In this document: piece after piece, positions 20,119 to 21,450 of the stretch
Numbering within the stretch: the first letter of the stretch is position 1
Layout: each line of letters opens with the position of its first letter
From: UBA2093 sp049454855
GTDB taxonomy: Bacteria > Actinomycetota > Acidimicrobiia > Acidimicrobiales > Ilumatobacteraceae
Assembly (NCBI GenBank): GCA_049454855.1
Contig: JBMUAQ010000027.1
Location: 1 to 21,450 of the forward strand
Direction of reading: 5' to 3'
DNA length: 21,450 nucleotides
The notes under the pieces: generated by a model
The model's input: only the letters and a program-made list of their open reading frames with translations
Databases searched by the model: none
What the model was told of the DNA's origin: nothing
Translations under genes and position numbers: made by a program

Positions 20119-21444
20119 ATGGCAGGCGTGCTCCGTCGCATGAACTGGTCGACCATGTCGGCGGCAGAGAGGGATGCGCTGTGCCGCAGGGGCCTCGATG
20201 CCGTGTTCGACCCCGCGCTCAGGGACTCCATCGGCGCCCTCATCGAGGACGTGCGGGTGCGCGGAGACGCGGCCGTGTGCGATGCGCTCGCGCGTCACGA
20301 CGGCATCACGCTGGAGCCGGGGCAGCTGCGCGTCGGCGCGGAGGAAATCGCGTCGGCGCAGGTGGACGAGCACGTGGAGGACGCGATCATCGACGCGATC
20401 TCCCACCTGCGCGCCTTCAACGACCATCTCATGGAGCGCGCATCCGACTGGCAGATCGAGATCGAGAACGGACTCGTGGCCGGCGAGAAGGTAACGCCCA
20501 TCTCGAGCGCCGGGCTCTTCGTGCCGAGCGGCAAGGCCAGCTACCCCTCCGTCGCGTACCAACTGGGCGTTCCGGCCGTGATGGCGGGTGTTCCCACCCT
20601 TGCGATGGTCGTGCCGCCCGTGCCGGGCGGCCGTGGCGAGGTTGATCCGGCCGTTCTCACCGTGTGCAGGCTGCTCGGCATCACCAACGTGTTCCGCGTG
20701 AACGGCCCGGCAGGCATCGCAGCACTCGGCTTCGGCACGCAGACCATCCCGCAGGTGCGCAAGATCGTGGGGCCGGGCAGCCCGGCGGTGACCCTCGCAC
20801 AGGTGGAGATGCAGCGTCACGGTGTGGCCACGATGATGATGCTCGGGCCCACCGAGAGCCTCGTGCTCACCGACCACACGGCCGACCCCCTGCGTCTCGC
20901 CGCCGACCTTCTCATCGAGGCGGAGCACGGCACGGATTCCTCAGTGGTCCTGGTGACCCCGTCGCCCGAGATCATCGAACTCGTGGACGCCGAGCTCGAG
21001 CACCAGCTTGCGGACCTGCCGGCGAACCGCGCCGAGGCCGCCCGTGCATCGCTCGGCACCAACGGCGGCGCGGTGCTGGTGGACAACATGAACACCGCGG
21101 TCGACGTGGCGAACCTGTGGGCGCCCGAGCACCTGCAGGTGATCGTCGATGCCCGGTACGAGGAATCGGTCGTGGATGCCCTCGTGAACGCAGGCGAGAT
21201 TCTCATCGGTCAGGACACACCGTTCTGCGCGGGCAACTTCCTCATCGGCTGCCCGGCTTCGCTTCCCACCGGTGGTTTCGCGCACGTGTCCTCGGGCATC
21301 ACCGTGGAGGCCTTCCTGAAGCGCACCGCCGTGGCGCGCGCGAACGAGGCGGCGCTGCGGCGCATGACCGGCAGCATCCTGTCGCTCGCCGACCACGAGG
21401 GCTTCCCCGCGCACGGCAACGCGCTGCGCCGCCGCTTCGGCTGA
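20119..21444 (+). CDS. Histidinol dehydrogenase family protein, divergent
   Basis: An NAD-dependent alcohol dehydrogenase of the HisD superfamily, 441 residues. Family blocks are present: GLFVPSGKASYPSVAYQLGV (132-151), KIVGPGSPAVTLAQVE (215-230), LGPTES (242-247), ADLLIEAEHGTDS (262-274), WAPEHL (334-339, with the Glu337-His338 pair matching catalytic Glu326-His327 of E. coli), SLPTGGFAH and PAHGNALRRR. Compared with E. coli HisD, zinc ligands Gln259 and Asp360 become Glu267 and Asn373, while His262 and His419 are kept (His270, His432). Substrate-site His367 becomes Ala380. The enzyme may therefore use a substrate other than histidinol, as do HisD-like dehydrogenases such as the sulfopropanediol dehydrogenase HpsN. 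No other his gene is in the window. The ATG choice rests on the adjacent -10 box. Confidence 0.85.
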   Translation: MAGVLRRMNWSTMSAAERDALCRRGLDAVFDPALRDSIGALIEDVRVRGDAAVCDALARHDGITLEPGQLRVGAEEIASAQVDEHVEDAIIDAISHLRAFNDHLMERASDWQIEIENGLVAGEKVTPISSAGLFVPSGKASYPSVAYQLGVPAVMAGVPTLAMVVPPVPGGRGEVDPAVLTVCRLLGITNVFRVNGPAGIAALGFGTQTIPQVRKIVGPGSPAVTLAQVEMQRHGVATMMMLGPTESLVLTDHTADPLRLAADLLIEAEHGTDSSVVLVTPSPEIIELVDAELEHQLADLPANRAEAARASLGTNGGAVLVDNMNTAVDVANLWAPEHLQVIVDARYEESVVDALVNAGEILIGQDTPFCAGNFLIGCPASLPTGGFAHVSSGITVEAFLKRTAVARANEAALRRMTGSILSLADHEGFPAHGNALRRRFG

Positions 21445-21450
21445 GTCAGG

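Overview
The window looks like chromosomal DNA of a high-GC actinobacterium. Support comes from the clpS-DUF2017 gene pair, the Glu-Asp-Phe tRNA cluster, the A1/caa3-type oxidase with a cytochrome-c-fused subunit II, frequent GTG/TTG starts, and many start codons lying 6-9 bases after a TANNNT box (probable leaderless transcripts). An Acidimicrobiia-type host is my best guess, but this is inferred from gene content, not proven. I see no insertion sequence, phage or CRISPR signature. Genes are tightly packed, and no stretch over 300 bases lacks a gene.

Layout. 1-1709 (minus): serS followed by the 5' part of pdxH, which is cut by the window edge. 1775-4148 (plus): a two-gene ABC exporter (ATPase and ABC-2 permease), then a pentapeptide-repeat lipoprotein. 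4163-14242 (minus): a large aerobic-respiration cluster. In transcription order it holds ctaB (heme O synthase), a subunit-I-like protein, a subunit-III-like protein, a membrane protein with a cupredoxin-like end, ctaC (subunit II plus cytochrome c), ctaD (I), ctaE (III), a small subunit IV, ctaG (copper/assembly factor) and a GNAT acetyltransferase. 14349-15136 (plus): clpS and a DUF2017 gene, then tRNA-Glu, tRNA-Asp and tRNA-Phe up to 15521. 15543-20029 (minus): purA, purB, pyrE, a small lipoprotein and a TesB-type acyl-CoA thioesterase. 20119-21444 (plus): a divergent histidinol-dehydrogenase-family gene.

The most interesting part is 9783-13129. Upstream of, and apparently co-transcribed with, a normal caa3 oxidase lie homologues of subunits I and III that keep the fold and several landmark motifs. 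They have lost essentially all heme-, copper- and proton-channel residues that the genuine ctaD and ctaE products in the same window retain. Between this pair and ctaC sits a 376-residue multispanning protein with a His/Cys-rich loop and a cupredoxin-like C-terminus. Together they suggest a non-catalytic 'pseudo-oxidase' module built beside the real enzyme, possibly for assembly, supercomplex formation or electron/copper handling. That role is a hypothesis.

Many neighbouring genes overlap by 1-8 bases (ATGA, GTGA or TGATG junctions), which points to translational coupling: ABC ATPase/permease, subunit I-like/III-like, cupredoxin protein/ctaC, ctaD/ctaE, ctaG/GNAT, clpS/DUF2017, purA/purB and lipoprotein/thioesterase.
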